Positions 46,083 to 56,925 of a stretch of 64,000 nucleotides of DNA are shown in pieces; within the stretch, counting starts at the first letter, position 1; each line of letters opens with the position of its first letter. The position numbers and the translations under genes were made by a program. The notes beneath the pieces are model-generated. The model saw only the letters and a program-made list of their open reading frames with translations, had not been told where the DNA came from and ran no database searches. Source of the DNA: Hypoxylon rubiginosum (taxonomy: Eukaryota; Ascomycota; Sordariomycetes; Xylariales; Hypoxylaceae); assembly GCA_902806565.1 (NCBI GenBank), contig CADCXA010000049.1, forward strand, positions 124,001 through 188,000, given 5' to 3'.

Positions 46083-48405
46083 ATGGCTGAATCTTCTCGA
46101 GAGGGTCAAGAAGGAAATGTCTCTCCACGAGAGTTCGGGCTATGCCTCTGCGACTACTGTGACAAGATGTTTCGTGCTTTCGACAAAGCGCTCCAAAATC
46201 TTCCATCGTCGCTCGAGGGTGGGGTTTACCAAGTGTCCGCCTACCATCCTACTCTATCTAGCTTGTGCAATGCAGTCCAATCCGGTTGCCAGCTTTGCAT
46301 TATCAACAACAATTGCATTATCAACAACAACCAAATTCGACAGTATGGCTATTTCGATGCAGAACCACCATGTTCGAACAAGAACCTCAACTTAAATATC
46401 GAAATAGAAAAACATAACCCTGCCTCACCAATCGTAATCGCTTTGTGGTCTAACCGGACACAACTTACTGGAATCGTAGGAAGGTCCGAAGACCATTTTG
46501 CATATCCAGGCTCTTCAAGTAAGACATCTTAAACCGATCCAAATACATAATTGGCACCTACCGACCCTCGCTAACCTATTTCCTACTTGGTAGGTCGAGA
46601 GAACGTATCTAAAGAATTGGAGTCTATGCGAAACTATCGTGACCTAAATTACACACCACCTAACTCGACGGATAGCCTGCCGGCATGGGAGTTATGTCAC
46701 TCGTGGATAGATAACTGCATTGAAAATCACGAGGTGTGTAAAGGCCTCCATCTCGGCCCGGAGTTACAGTGGTGGCCGACGAGACTCCTGTACATTGGGG
46801 ACCTTAGCGAGAAGGATTTCGACGATAGAGGCTTCACCTCGCTAAATATCTAACTTCATTTGACGCGAGAAAAATCGCCCATAAGGCCTTATATGACACT
46901 TAGCCACTGTTGGGGCGTCTCTGGGGACATGCTAAAACTCACTGTGGACACCTACGAGTATCGAATAACGAATGGCTTTTCGTACACAGAGCTACCCAAA
47001 ACATTTCAGGACGCTGTTCGCCTATCTCGGTTTCTTCGCAGCGACTACATATGGATCGATTCGCTTTGTATCATTCAAGACTCCAACGATGACTGGATCC
47101 GAGAGAGCAAGATGATGGCCAGCGTATATAAATACTCGAAGTGTAATATCGCGGCGACAGCATCTCGAGGGCCGGCCGAAGGCTGCTTCTACTCCCGAAA
47201 TCCTGCTGTAGTTTCTCCTCTCAAGATTAGGTTCCAATCTTTAGGGAGTTGTATCCTCTTGGACGAAAACATATGGGAAAACAACGTCGAAAAGGCGCCG
47301 TTAAATAAGCGAGCCTGGGTTATGCAGGAACGTGCATTCGCACCACGCCAGATCCATTGCGGCCGAGAACAGCTCTTATGGGAATGCCACCAGACTTCTG
47401 CATGCGAATCATTTCCTTTCATATTCGAGTTCCATCAAGAGATTGGGATTTCCCAATCACTTAGCGCGAATCTGACAAGTCTCAGTCCCAGATTGTCAGA
47501 TATGAGTAGATTGAGGGTTTCTAAAATAGAAGGTGGGCCATTCCCAAACAGCGATACTTTCTATACCAGGTACTCATACCACGAACATGGATTTAATCAT
47601 ATGACCCAGGACGAGAGGACTGCCCATGTGAGAGCACATTTACCGAGACTGGACGCGCATTATCGAGGAGTATTCATCATGCGCGTTGACGCATAGAACT
47701 GACAAACTAGTAGCAATCTCTGGGATTGTATCCCAAATGCAAGATGCGCTGAAAGATACGGACGAATACGTAGCAGGTCTGTGGCGGTCGCAGCTACCCT
47801 CGCAGCTTCTTTGGTGGGTAGAACGGCATAACCAAGATGGCATGGCTCCCTTATACAGTATTGGCCCTTCTTGGAGCTGGGTCAGTCTAAACACGGCCGT
47901 TAAGTGGCAGTATACGCCCTCTAGTTGGCAATACGGGACGACTATGTTGATAGACATCCTTGACGTCTATGACGGGCACACGATCACCGGGCAAGCCAGC
48001 GTTGGTGGCACAAGAGAATCTCGCTTAACCCTGAGGTGTCTCCTTTATAAGATCCACGTCTCTAAAGGAGAGAACCCTTACATTTTAACAGGTACCCAGA
48101 AGCATGGCGATGCGGGATCCGTGACATTGGGTGGCCTAATGATTACCCTTGACGAGAAATATATATATATGGACAGTACAGAAAGCCGTAATTTCTGGGA
48201 GCAGTCATATCTAATACCCGTTAGTCGCTATGAATCGAGAATATGGGGCCTATTTGTGTTCCCTTGTCGAGAGAAACCGGGGTTTTATAGACGCATTGCT
48301 GCGTCGTCTACCGGCTTATCAATAATAGAGAGCGACAGGGGGAAATTCGGACAGGAGATAGACTCAACTACGGATGAGGATAAAGTAACGATAATACTCA
48401 TCTAG
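46083..48405 (+). pseudogene. HET-domain (heterokaryon incompatibility) protein, probably inactivated
   Basis: The region covers 46083-46518, an intron 46519-46593 (GTAAGA, CTAAC, GTAG), then coding to 48405. The HET domain is clear: YMTLSHCWG at its start, LPKTFQDAV, IWIDSLCIIQDS, and later RAWVMQERAFAPR with LLWEC. After it comes the usual EEYSS...DKLVAISGI block and a C-terminal beta-rich part. Two lesions interrupt it. An in-frame TAA at 46851-46853 precedes the domain. A +1 frameshift at about 47638-47641, in a T run, separates the domain from the rest. HET proteins drive cell death when incompatible hyphae fuse. Alternative introns could bypass each lesion (for example 46790-46885 and 47506-47632), but both would need weak signals and would delete normal-looking residues. 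Assembly error is also possible at the T run. Confidence 0.65.
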
Positions 48406-48941
48406 TTTTAGCGATAATGTACTACTCGTACTATGTGTTCAAGGAGGGTCCCAAATAGCACCAGAGACGTAGGACAGTGAGCTCTACAACTTGACGGGAG
48501 GCCGAAATACCATGTAGTCGAGGGTTCGTACGTAGTACGCTTCGAAGTATTCTAAAAAGACCCGACGGAGCCATAGCCCTGGCCAGTGGCCCATAGTCCA
48601 TCGTAATTACTCACTGCCCACTGTCTCCCGGCATTGGGTCTCGCGTGTTGGTTGAGGGCGGATCGCGGAGCTCTGCCGTCGGCATCCGTCACCGCGCCAC
48701 GGCAGTCCCGGCGCGTCGGTTTGGCCGCCCCGTTGACAGGTCAAGTCGATTAGTTTTGTATAATCTTCCCCAGCCAAGATGACTGTGGCACCAACTTTTA
48801 GCTCGATTATGCCTATTGCGCGGAGTTTCGTCGCAAATGGGCTGTATAACTAACCTAGGTAAGTGTGTAGGCAATTAGAGTAGACGAGAGCGCTGCAGTT
48901 TGTCTCTAGATGTATCCCATATAATTCGACAGAACGCTCGT
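48406..48941. other. Convergent gap
   Basis: This 3'-3' interval lies between the HET gene and the unknown protein. No gene, repeat or RNA is visible. Confidence 0.45.
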
Positions 48942-49721
48942 TCACCAAGACATCCAACCTCGTTCTACAGCTTCCTGCCAGGGCTCATCCGTTTCGTTCT
49001 CTGTCTTCATATGTGATGTCTCAAATATTCTCATGCCAACCAAGTCGGGACGTTGAACGTCGGCTTCATCTCGTTCGATTGCGTCCCAGGCTGTGTAAGT
49101 GGGTGCAAGAACCTCGGGCTCGCTCGAATATTGAGTCGATGAAGCATACTCATCCTCGCCGATGGGGTCAAAGCAGACGCGGCAAAGCATCCGATTTCCC
49201 GCACGCCAATCCTTGTCCTGGCAAATGTAGAGAAGACCGTGATAATACTCGATGGTCGGATCGTCGATATAACTCGGGACTAGGCCGGGCAATGCTTCAG
49301 CCGTCTCGGTATCATCACGTCCCTCACTTGAGTTTTCAATAGCTTGAATTTGGCGTGTATAATCCCCTCGTGATGACTTCTCGGCTTGATAATGTGCGAT
49401 GCATTGATCAATATCAGCGGTGGCAGCTGAGGGGACAAAATACAGATCTAGGCGAATGGAGCAGTGCCCAGAAAAAGAGGTGTTGCGCCTGATAGCAGCT
49501 AGCAGGCCTTTGGGATCAACGGTGTCGGGCAACGCGTCAGGGTGAGTGAAGTAAACGGCAATGACGTAGAGTGGCGGTAGGGGACATGTGTCTCTTCCTT
49601 CAAATACCATACACGATTCCTTGCCTGCGTGGTCTGTAAATGGTAGGACGTGTATTTTCAAGCGCCGAATACGACTCATTAAGCCTAAACCGCCAATGCT
49701 GCCGCCTCGACTTGTCATCAT
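48942..49721 (-). CDS. Conserved-looking hypothetical protein
   Basis: This single exon encodes 259 residues from tandem ATGs at 49721 and 49718. I do not recognise the family. The N-terminal part has alternating hydrophobic strands (MSRIRRLKIHVLPF, LYVIAVYFTHPDA, SIRLDLYFVPS). The middle is a charged, probably helical stretch with QAEKSS, and later comes GLLYICQDKDWRAGN with a CRVCFDP pair of cysteines. There is no signal peptide or membrane segment. It could be soluble and nuclear or cytosolic. Codon use is like that of its neighbours, so I think it is a real gene, but the function is open. Confidence 0.55.
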   Translation of the reverse strand: MMTSRGGSIGGLGLMSRIRRLKIHVLPFTDHAGKESCMVFEGRDTCPLPPLYVIAVYFTHPDALPDTVDPKGLLAAIRRNTSFSGHCSIRLDLYFVPSAATADIDQCIAHYQAEKSSRGDYTRQIQAIENSSEGRDDTETAEALPGLVPSYIDDPTIEYYHGLLYICQDKDWRAGNRMLCRVCFDPIGEDEYASSTQYSSEPEVLAPTYTAWDAIERDEADVQRPDLVGMRIFETSHMKTENETDEPWQEAVERGWMSW

Positions 49722-50435
49722 GAAATGGGCGCGAGATAGAGAGGAGACGAAATTGAGAGGGCGTTGTCTTGCTCTCTTACAGATAACGCTTCTAACAGAT
49801 ACGGTTTTTTCCAGGAAAACTGTATCAGTTGATTTAGCGGCTGTGCCAGCGGTCGCTGACCTGGAAGGTGATCTCTTATCATCCCTTATAAGTTGTAAGG
49901 AGCCCAGTGGATGGATGTGCTGTAAATATAGTAAGCTTAGTTGGTAGATGCGCTATAGAGCTAGTAAATGTTAGTGCTATATTTATAGGGGACTTAGGGA
50001 CTAGTATGCGCTAAAAGGGTAAAAAGTTCGTCAAAAACATACAACACCAGGGATTCGCTGGTCGTCGCCGACCCAATTATTAATCCGGCGGTATACGGTC
50101 AGACGGTTATTAATAATAAAAAGGGTGGATAGGATAACGAGTCTTTTGTATCCTATCATTGTATGTACTTTACTGATGTATTTTGGCTTATATGGTACAC
50201 ACAGAGGACCTCCTAGTTTCATCCCGCCAATATCCAAGATAAAGCCCGGACATGGATAGAAGGTTTTATTTACCCTTCTAAAGCAACTTATAATTAAGCA
50301 CCCATGATAGAGGGATGCTTAACTTTTACAACTAAACCATAGAACTAGGATTCATGCTGATGATATATTATATTTTCTACCTTGTTAATTTCGTCGGCAT
50401 TCACCAGGTACGGTAAGTATCTCAAATATCGATAC
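49722..50435. other. AT-rich gap containing a 5S rRNA relic
   Basis: No protein gene is visible. The one clear feature is the minus-strand 5S-like copy at 50037-50166. The flanks are AT-rich. Confidence 0.5.
50037..50166 (-). pseudogene. Diverged 5S rRNA gene copy
   Basis: Read on the minus strand, it starts ACATACAA at 50166 and ends TTGTATGT at 50037. These ends are perfectly complementary over eight bases, as in helix I of 5S rRNA. The 3' half contains AATTGGGT, then GACGACCAGCGAATCCC, which is the fungal 5S 3' domain as I remember it. A run of T (50036-50033 on the minus strand) follows at once, as an RNA polymerase III terminator would. The 5' half keeps the order of the 5S sequence but differs mostly by G-to-A and C-to-T changes and is about ten bases longer than the usual 119-120. 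I therefore call it a decayed copy rather than a working gene. 5S genes are dispersed in many filamentous ascomycetes. Confidence 0.8.
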
Positions 50436-53075
50436 TCAAACAGGGGATGCCCCCTCCTCTCCCCGTACCCGCGGTCCCCTGGCAAACGAAATCTGTCTAA
50501 ACCGCATCGCTCTATCACCCGCATCGCCCTCGCGCTCCGAATCCGTCGCCATCTCCCTCTCCTTGCTCACGCTAGTCGATACCTGGCTCCACGTCGGCGT
50601 CCGCTTGGCCAGCCCGGGGCCCGGACTGAAGCCCGTAGGCCCCCGGCTGGGCGGCCGGCTAGGCGGCCGGGTGACGTGGATGTCCAAGCTCGGCGGCGTC
50701 TTGTACCCGGACTTCGCCAACGCCGACGCCGACGCGTGCTTGCCGAGGACGGTGCTGTTGGTCGTGCTGCCGGCGCCGCTGAGGCTGAACAGGCCGCTGA
50801 AGAAGTCCTGCGCGAACGTGGTCTCGAGGTCGCGGGGCCGCCCGTCCGTCGTCCAGTACCGCTCGTTGCTGAGGTCGACGCTCAGGTGGCGCCGGAAGTA
50901 GCGGTCCTGGTTGACCCACCAGGCGCGCCAGCCCGCCACGATGAGCAGCGTCAGCGGTAGCGTGAAGGCCCAGTAGATCCAGAACGACGGCATGACTACC
51001 GGGTGCGGCCAGCCGTCGGGAGCGTCGTTCGAGGCTGCGGGGTCCCCGGCCGTTCCCTCCTGCCAGTTGAACATGGACACCCCGAACAGCGTGCCGATGT
51101 ACTCGCCCGGCAGGAAGATGGCGGTGATGACGGCTAGCGCCTTCATGGACGAGCTGTCGCGCGTCGAAGCTACTGCCATGCGCGCATTCAAGTTGTTGTC
51201 TTCCTGGGCCATCTTAGAGTAGATGATGTCGATTTGTGCCCGGCATCGCAGCTCCGACATGCGTCTGTCGGTCTCGAGCGAGGTGCACAGCCGCCAGGTG
51301 CAGTCCAGATACTGCCTAATCTCGTGCCAATGGACTGTGAGATCATCCTCTTCGTCTTCTTCTTCCTTCACTTGTCCTTTTTCTCCAGCTTGCTCCCTCA
51401 GCTCCCTTACGCGCACGTCTAGCTCGTCGCCCGCTTGGATGATCAGCTTCAAGGCACGCTCCATCCACCTCAGCGTATCGAGTAGCTGGATTGCCCCCTT
51501 TAGGACGTCGTGCGCTTCCTTCATCAAGTGAATGGTCTGCGGTGGCACATAGTCCGGATCATAAAAACTGGCCGTCTCTGGCGGGGGTGCTGGCGCGGAG
51601 GTAGTGGAAGCGAACTCGTTACTACGGCGCCCTCCGCCCACCTTTGACTCGACCATTTCTTTAATATTTGACGACAGCCGTTTCAGTGGCTGGAAGTGAT
51701 GCTTGTCCTTTTGACGGGAGCGATTGATCTTCCTCCAGGCTTCCTCGTTGGCTCGCCCCGTAGTGCCCGTCACGGCGTCGACGTGGGCCTCTAGCGCTAG
51801 TACCTCGGCATTATTCGCCTGTACAGCCTCCTCGGTGCGGAAAAGCTGAACTTGTAGCAGAACGACTGGTAGTACGAGCGGGTGAGACCACCGGGCTCTG
51901 CAAGAGTCCAGTCGACGCTCGTACTCGTCAAGTGCGTCTTCGTCATGCCAGCGCGTATCGAACGACCGCCGTATCAGAGCAGTCGTCGTTCTCGTTCGTA
52001 GCTTGTACGCCATCGAAAGAAAATCATACGGCGGCTGTGGGCTAGAAGAGAAACTCAGAATCAAGTCTCGGTCCTGTTAGTATTTTTTTGAACGAGAGCG
52101 TGGTGGCATCCCTTCGCTTGCCAATGTTGGCTGAGCGGTACGATGTTACTATTCACTCACACACTGTCTCTCGTCTGGAATCCCAGAATAGGGATTCGAG
52201 TGTAACGCGCTGTAGAGTTGGTAATGTACCAGAGTGTAGGCCTAAGGACTCGTAATCCTCTACATTGAAGTGCAGCCCATCCGGCGTATTCATGCCTGGC
52301 GTATCAGGTGTTTCTAGGTAGCGTGCACGTCTATGAGCAATTCTAATGCAACTTTAGCCCAGCTCCTAAAGATGGAACCTCGAGGAAAACAGGGGGCCTC
52401 AGATAGACTTACATTTGACGCGTCCTTCCCTGAAGCAAGCGCTTCCCTTTGGGGGCAGCTGTGAAATTGCCCTGTGATGGTTCGAGTTAGCCAACTTCCG
52501 CTTTCTCACCAAAGTGTAAGCGTTTCAACCACTAATCTCGCCACACAACATGCGAATAACTAGCTCAACTTCTGGATAGGAAAACCGCAATGATAAATGA
52601 TATTATTGTTGTTATTATTATTCCTTACCTCGATGTCTAAACCGTGGCCGTTCACGATCGCGCTGCGAAACATTTGCAGCCCCTCCTCGCCCTCAGACAT
52701 GATGCTAGGGGAGCGGGTCTCTGCATCAGGGCTAGCCGGGGCGAAGACGGCGTATTCGTGGTACGACACCCGGCTCTCGCCGCCCTTGGGCAGCAGCATA
52801 TCCCGAACCAGATCGCGGAGGTCAAAGTTGAAGAGGTTCAACTCATCAAGACGGTGTTGCTGCTGCTGCTTCTTCGCCGCATTCTGCGAAGCCGAAGTCA
52901 ACGCACCCACCCCGGGAATCAGGCTACCGCGGCGCGTGCTAGGTGTCGTGCGAGTGCTCGGTGCGGTGCGGCGGCTTCCGTCCCGGTGCGGAGGACCAGA
53001 CACATCGGCAGCCTGGGGTCGCACATCGCCCAGAGTGATGTCCAACTCGTCGAGGTGGTACTCCGTGCTCATCAT
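50436..53075 (-). CDS. CorA-like divalent cation channel family protein
   Basis: The minus-strand model is exon 1 53075-52629, exon 2 52471-52413 (only 59 bases) and exon 3 52041-50436, giving 703 residues. The middle exon is supported by a branch site GGCTAAC and CACAG acceptor before it and a GTAAGT donor after it. Its phases (0 in, 2 out) fit exactly: the last acceptor TTCTAG, with TACTAAC about 30 bases upstream, then restores the frame. Near the C terminus are two membrane segments, SSMKALAVITAIFLPGEYIG and WIYWAFTLPLTLLIVAG, joined by a short loop with SMFNW instead of the classic GMN. This is the fungal CorA-like group, so Mg2+ transport is possible but not certain. The Ser/Pro-rich cytosolic tail follows. 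A simpler two-exon model is possible, but the middle exon fits better. Confidence 0.82.
52413..52471 (-). other. 59-base internal exon of the CorA-like gene
   Basis: It is flanked by TAACTCGAACCATCACAG on its 5' side and GTAAGTC on its 3' side, both strong fungal splice signals. It enters in phase 0 and leaves in phase 2, which is exactly what the neighbouring exons need. It encodes a basic stretch with KGKRLLQGRTRQ. Confidence 0.75.
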
Positions 53076-53705
53076 CTTCCTTGATCACGTATGTACGTAC
53101 ATACAGCACGTAACTCATAGGTACAAGTGAGATGTTTCAAAACACGCTAAAGCAAGTAGAAGCAGAAGCAAGAAAGAAATTTATCGAACAAATTAAGGAA
53201 TCTCAAAATCACAGCCACACATCGCCAAGTCATTTAAAGCTGACATGTCTCCTTTTTTCAGATGGAGCCTCTGTATTTTCTACAGTAGCTGAAAACCCCC
53301 CTGATCACCGCCAAGATATTTAGGGGCTGTGTACCGTGTTCTCAAGGTCACGATGTGGAGTTGAGATCCAATTTTTCCCATTCGTGGACCTAAACTATCG
53401 GTGAATCCAACGGCCTTATGGAGCTTATGGAGAACTTCAAGCACATACGTGAAGACTACATGTCGTGTTCAGTAAAAGTCTCCAATATAGGGTAACGTGG
53501 TGCGGCCTTATCAATACCACGATGTTAAAGCACAGTATCCAAGTGAATACGAGTGGACATAGTTTGATATGTAAGGCAGTGTACCAAGAAGTCCTATATC
53601 TGGTAACCCGGATTTTATATTATTTTTATTCTTATTTTTAATACTTTTACCCTAACCCTAACCCATAAGACCCCTCCTAAACCTCGAGCAAACAATCGAA
53701 GCGAT
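53076..53705. other. Gap upstream of the CorA-like gene
   Basis: It contains the CorA-like promoter and the 3' end of the amidohydrolase. At 53650-53664 is CCCTAACCCTAACCC, two and a half telomere-type units. No gene is visible. Confidence 0.5.
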
Positions 53706-55346
53706 TCAGCGTAACTCATCATGAACCACGACACCACTAACAACAGTCAACACCGACCGTAAGTCCTTTAACCCGTCGTCAGGGACCGTAAAGTAATCCT
53801 CGTTGAGCACAACGACATCGCCGAGCCGGCCCACCTCAATCGCACCCAGAAGCTCCTCGTCCGGCTTGCCGAGGAACCATTGGTTCGCGCGCGTATACAG
53901 GCGCAGGGCCTCCTCGCGGCTAATCTGCTGGCCTTCGTTGATCTGCTCTCCAAGCGCGTTCTTGCCCGTCGTGGCATAGTATGCCTGCACCCACGGGTTC
54001 ATCGGCGCGATCTGCATCCCGTCGCCCCCCATACCGGCCGGGATGCCGTTATCCACGATCGTCCGGTACGGAGGACCGGCATTCGGCCCCGTCCCGGCAA
54101 GATACATCCAGCCGGACAAGTTGACGCCGCCGCCCAGCTTCTTCAGCCGGTCGAGGTATTCCTCGGTAATCAGCGGGACGTGCGCTATCACCCACCGGAG
54201 GTCCGTGACGTTCTGCCCGGCGTCGACCCTTTCGAACGCCTGGATCTGGGTCTGGTAGTCGGTGCCGGTGAGCGAGTGGACCTCCAGGCGCCAGCCGGCG
54301 CGGGCGATGCGGAGAGCGGCTTCTTCGAAGACGGGGCCGCCGGCGTAGTCGGCGGTGGCGAACTCGCCGATGCTGCCGGTCCGGACCATGTCGTTGCCGA
54401 AGAATTGGTAGGTGTTGAGGAGCCGCTGCTGGACCGTAGGGACGTCGGCCGTGTCGTCCATGTGCAGGAAGTTGATCCGCAGGCGGATGATCCCCTCGCC
54501 GTCGTCGTAGACCCGGAGCCAGGGCAGGTGCATGCTGTACAGGTCTTCGCTAGCAGCGCCGTCTTGCGGTGTTCCCGTGGCGGCGAAGGCTCCCTGGTCC
54601 AGGTGGGTAGTTACTCCGAGGGATGCGGCATACGCCATAGCGTCGGCGACGCCGCGTTTGCGGTCCTCGAAGGTGAGCTGCTGGCGCAAGGCCAAAAGAG
54701 CTTTCCCATTCTCCGTCCCGAACGCAATGTTCCCGTCAGTATCGATTGTTGGCGGATCCTCCAGCGCCTCAAAGAACGTCTTGCCGAGGCTGTTCGTAAC
54801 TGCTGGACCGGCGAAACCATACGATATGAATACTGGGTGGCTAGGTACGGCGTCATCCATCTCTTTCAAGGTTGGAAGCCGCGTTTCCTGGAACTGGTTT
54901 GGATGGAAGCCTCCGATTGTGGTGATGAATGAGCCGCCGGGTGCCGTTTCGGCCCGTGATTGATACGCCCCCTGCACGTCGGCGATAGAATAAGCGTTCT
55001 CGAGAGGCGTGTGATACCCTGGTCGATTTCCCATCAACACGATGTGGTTGTGGCAGTCTATCAGGCCCGGGACAGCCAATCTCCCCCCTAAGTCGACATG
55101 AGGTACGCTGTCGTCGACTTCCTTCCGTGCGTCCTCCTCGCTGTCTCCCACGTAAACAATCCTCCCATCTTGGATGGCTACCACCGAGACAATAGCATTA
55201 CTGTCACTCTGAGTATGAATCTTCCCGTTTGTGAGGAGCAAGTTGCCCCTGAGGTTACCGTCGCGGCCGGCTGTATACGCCGCGACTGGAGCAATGGGGG
55301 CAAATAAAATGCCAAGGCAAAGAACTGGCCAGCTACCAAGCTTCAT
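53706..55346 (-). CDS. Secreted amidohydrolase (YtcJ-like, amidohydrolase_3 type)
   Basis: This single exon encodes 546 residues. I start at the ATG at 55346, which gives a good signal peptide (MKLGSWPVLC then a hydrophobic run ending VAA); the upstream extension begins with GTG. The metal-binding motif DCHNH has H99 and H101. The beta-sandwich segments before it (NLLLTNGKIHT, VVAIQDGRIVYVGD) and at the C terminus (GRLGDVVVLNEDYFTV) are the usual sides of the TIM barrel in this family. A GGDGM motif near residue 450 fits a late metal or catalytic Asp. The family hydrolyses C-N bonds of varied small substrates; the actual substrate is unknown. A secreted member is not unusual in fungi. Confidence 0.85.
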   Translation of the reverse strand: MKLGSWPVLCLGILFAPIAPVAAYTAGRDGNLRGNLLLTNGKIHTQSDSNAIVSVVAIQDGRIVYVGDSEEDARKEVDDSVPHVDLGGRLAVPGLIDCHNHIVLMGNRPGYHTPLENAYSIADVQGAYQSRAETAPGGSFITTIGGFHPNQFQETRLPTLKEMDDAVPSHPVFISYGFAGPAVTNSLGKTFFEALEDPPTIDTDGNIAFGTENGKALLALRQQLTFEDRKRGVADAMAYAASLGVTTHLDQGAFAATGTPQDGAASEDLYSMHLPWLRVYDDGEGIIRLRINFLHMDDTADVPTVQQRLLNTYQFFGNDMVRTGSIGEFATADYAGGPVFEEAALRIARAGWRLEVHSLTGTDYQTQIQAFERVDAGQNVTDLRWVIAHVPLITEEYLDRLKKLGGGVNLSGWMYLAGTGPNAGPPYRTIVDNGIPAGMGGDGMQIAPMNPWVQAYYATTGKNALGEQINEGQQISREEALRLYTRANQWFLGKPDEELLGAIEVGRLGDVVVLNEDYFTVPDDGLKDLRSVLTVVSGVVVHDELR

Positions 55347-56925
55347 GGTCTTCAGGAGGTATTTTCGTATTAGTTTAAGTAGAATGAGCACAGTGACCAC
55401 CAGGTGGGACTCTGCTGCTTATAACGCGATGTGCAACTTACTGTATCCGTCCGTGTCCGTCCGTGTCGAGCGCGGGGCTGGTTACATTATAAGCATATCA
55501 GCACCGGCATTTCAACATCATTACTGTAGGCAATTCAACGTTTCCATCTGAGCTAGCATGGGCTTTCTGGATACATAGTAGTACCTCCATCATGAGGTTC
55601 GAGCATGGCAAGCCAAAATTGTTCTATGCTGTCTCGGGAACTATTCGTTCCTATATACGACAACTTCGAAGATGATGCAAGTTGAAGAGTCTAACTTCTA
55701 TACACTACTCTCTACTCTCTACTTGGTGTAACTTAGGTGCGAGTGTCTAACGACTATGGTGGTATCACGTCAGCTCTGTATTTCAATGGTTGGTCTCAGG
55801 CTCATTCCTGGGTTTTCGGGCTTGTCTCTTCTGTTTGGTAGTTTAAGAGAAATTTGCAATGATAGGTTTTTTTCTGGCATTGTTTTGGCAATGGAGCGTG
55901 AGGACTACCGGTGTGGTGCTATTCGGACTGATGTAACCCGTAATTATTTATCCACCTATCCCGCGGCGCTGCTTAATTCCAACGGATGGGATACTATGAT
56001 GATACTGTAAAAGCGCAAAGTATTAGTCATTATCTTTTTTTCTTGGGTATGTCTTGAGTCGAAGTACCATTCCATAAGAAAAATATGTGACGGTTTATAA
56101 GACTTAATTCCTCGCCCGCAAAGAGATTGCTGGGAAATAAAGTACAAAGCACCTGTTCTAGTGAGTTAACAAGAGAACTTGAATGAAGTTCTATCATTGA
56201 TTTTATCAAATAAGAGTGCTTGGTTTTCCAGAGGCTTATTTCGACCTTTCCTTGTGTGTTAATTTTAATCAACAACGTCAGAAAGGTCTTGATTCTAAAC
56301 GCGCCTATCGTATTAGACTTAAATTCAGGTTAAGCCATGTCTTGATTAGGGAAGGAATCTTGCTATCGAAGCTTCAGTAAAGAGAAGACACTACCTTCCA
56401 CAACCATTAGAATACGCACTCACAAACTTCGAGTAGCAAAACTCAAGGGAAAGAAATGTTACTGCATTGCTTTGGTCTTGATGCTCGTTGATAGGTATCA
56501 TTTGTGTCCTGCCTTGCTTTTTGGGACAGGTAATGGCAAGTCGCACAAAATAGCTAAGAGATATTACCAAGAACTCGGAGTGTGGTTTTCAACGCGTGGC
56601 CACGCAGTATTTAATGAATAAACCACCGTGGCAACCGGCGCAGACGGTCACATTTTTAAATAAACCATGAGGTTTTCTTCCGGTTAAATCAGTGGTGGTT
56701 CCGATATAATACCTGCGACCTCTAAGAGCGGGGTCCGGCAGAAGTGTTGATAACTTCATTTAGGCGAGACAACAAGAACAGGATAGGGAGGATCCTTATA
56801 TTTAAATCCATAATTTCGTGACAAAATTATAGTATTTCGTCTTATTTTATCAGGTCTCCAGTCATTGCGTAATATCGTGAGCATCTTGTCTCCTGGATTT
56901 TGATAACCCAGCCAAGCACTTCACC
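55347..56925. other. Divergent AT-rich region
   Basis: It separates the amidohydrolase from the small secreted protein, so it includes both promoters. It is AT-rich, with TTATATTTAAAT at about 56797-56808 as a possible TATA region of the secreted gene. A plus-strand open stretch near 55750-55850 starts without ATG and ends quickly; I do not call it. Confidence 0.45.

Noticed and set aside
46790..46885. Intron that would bypass the HET stop codon
   Set aside because: The phase fits, but the acceptor is AAG and it would delete the usual LYIGD-containing segment before the HET domain. I keep it only as an alternative.
50031..50237. Minus-strand peptide with VGDDQRIPGVVCF
   Set aside because: It is a translation through the 5S rRNA relic, not a protein gene.
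52035..52628. Two-exon model of the CorA-like gene with one 594-base intron
   Set aside because: The frame fits, but the intron would be far longer than the others and contains a perfectly phased small exon with strong signals.
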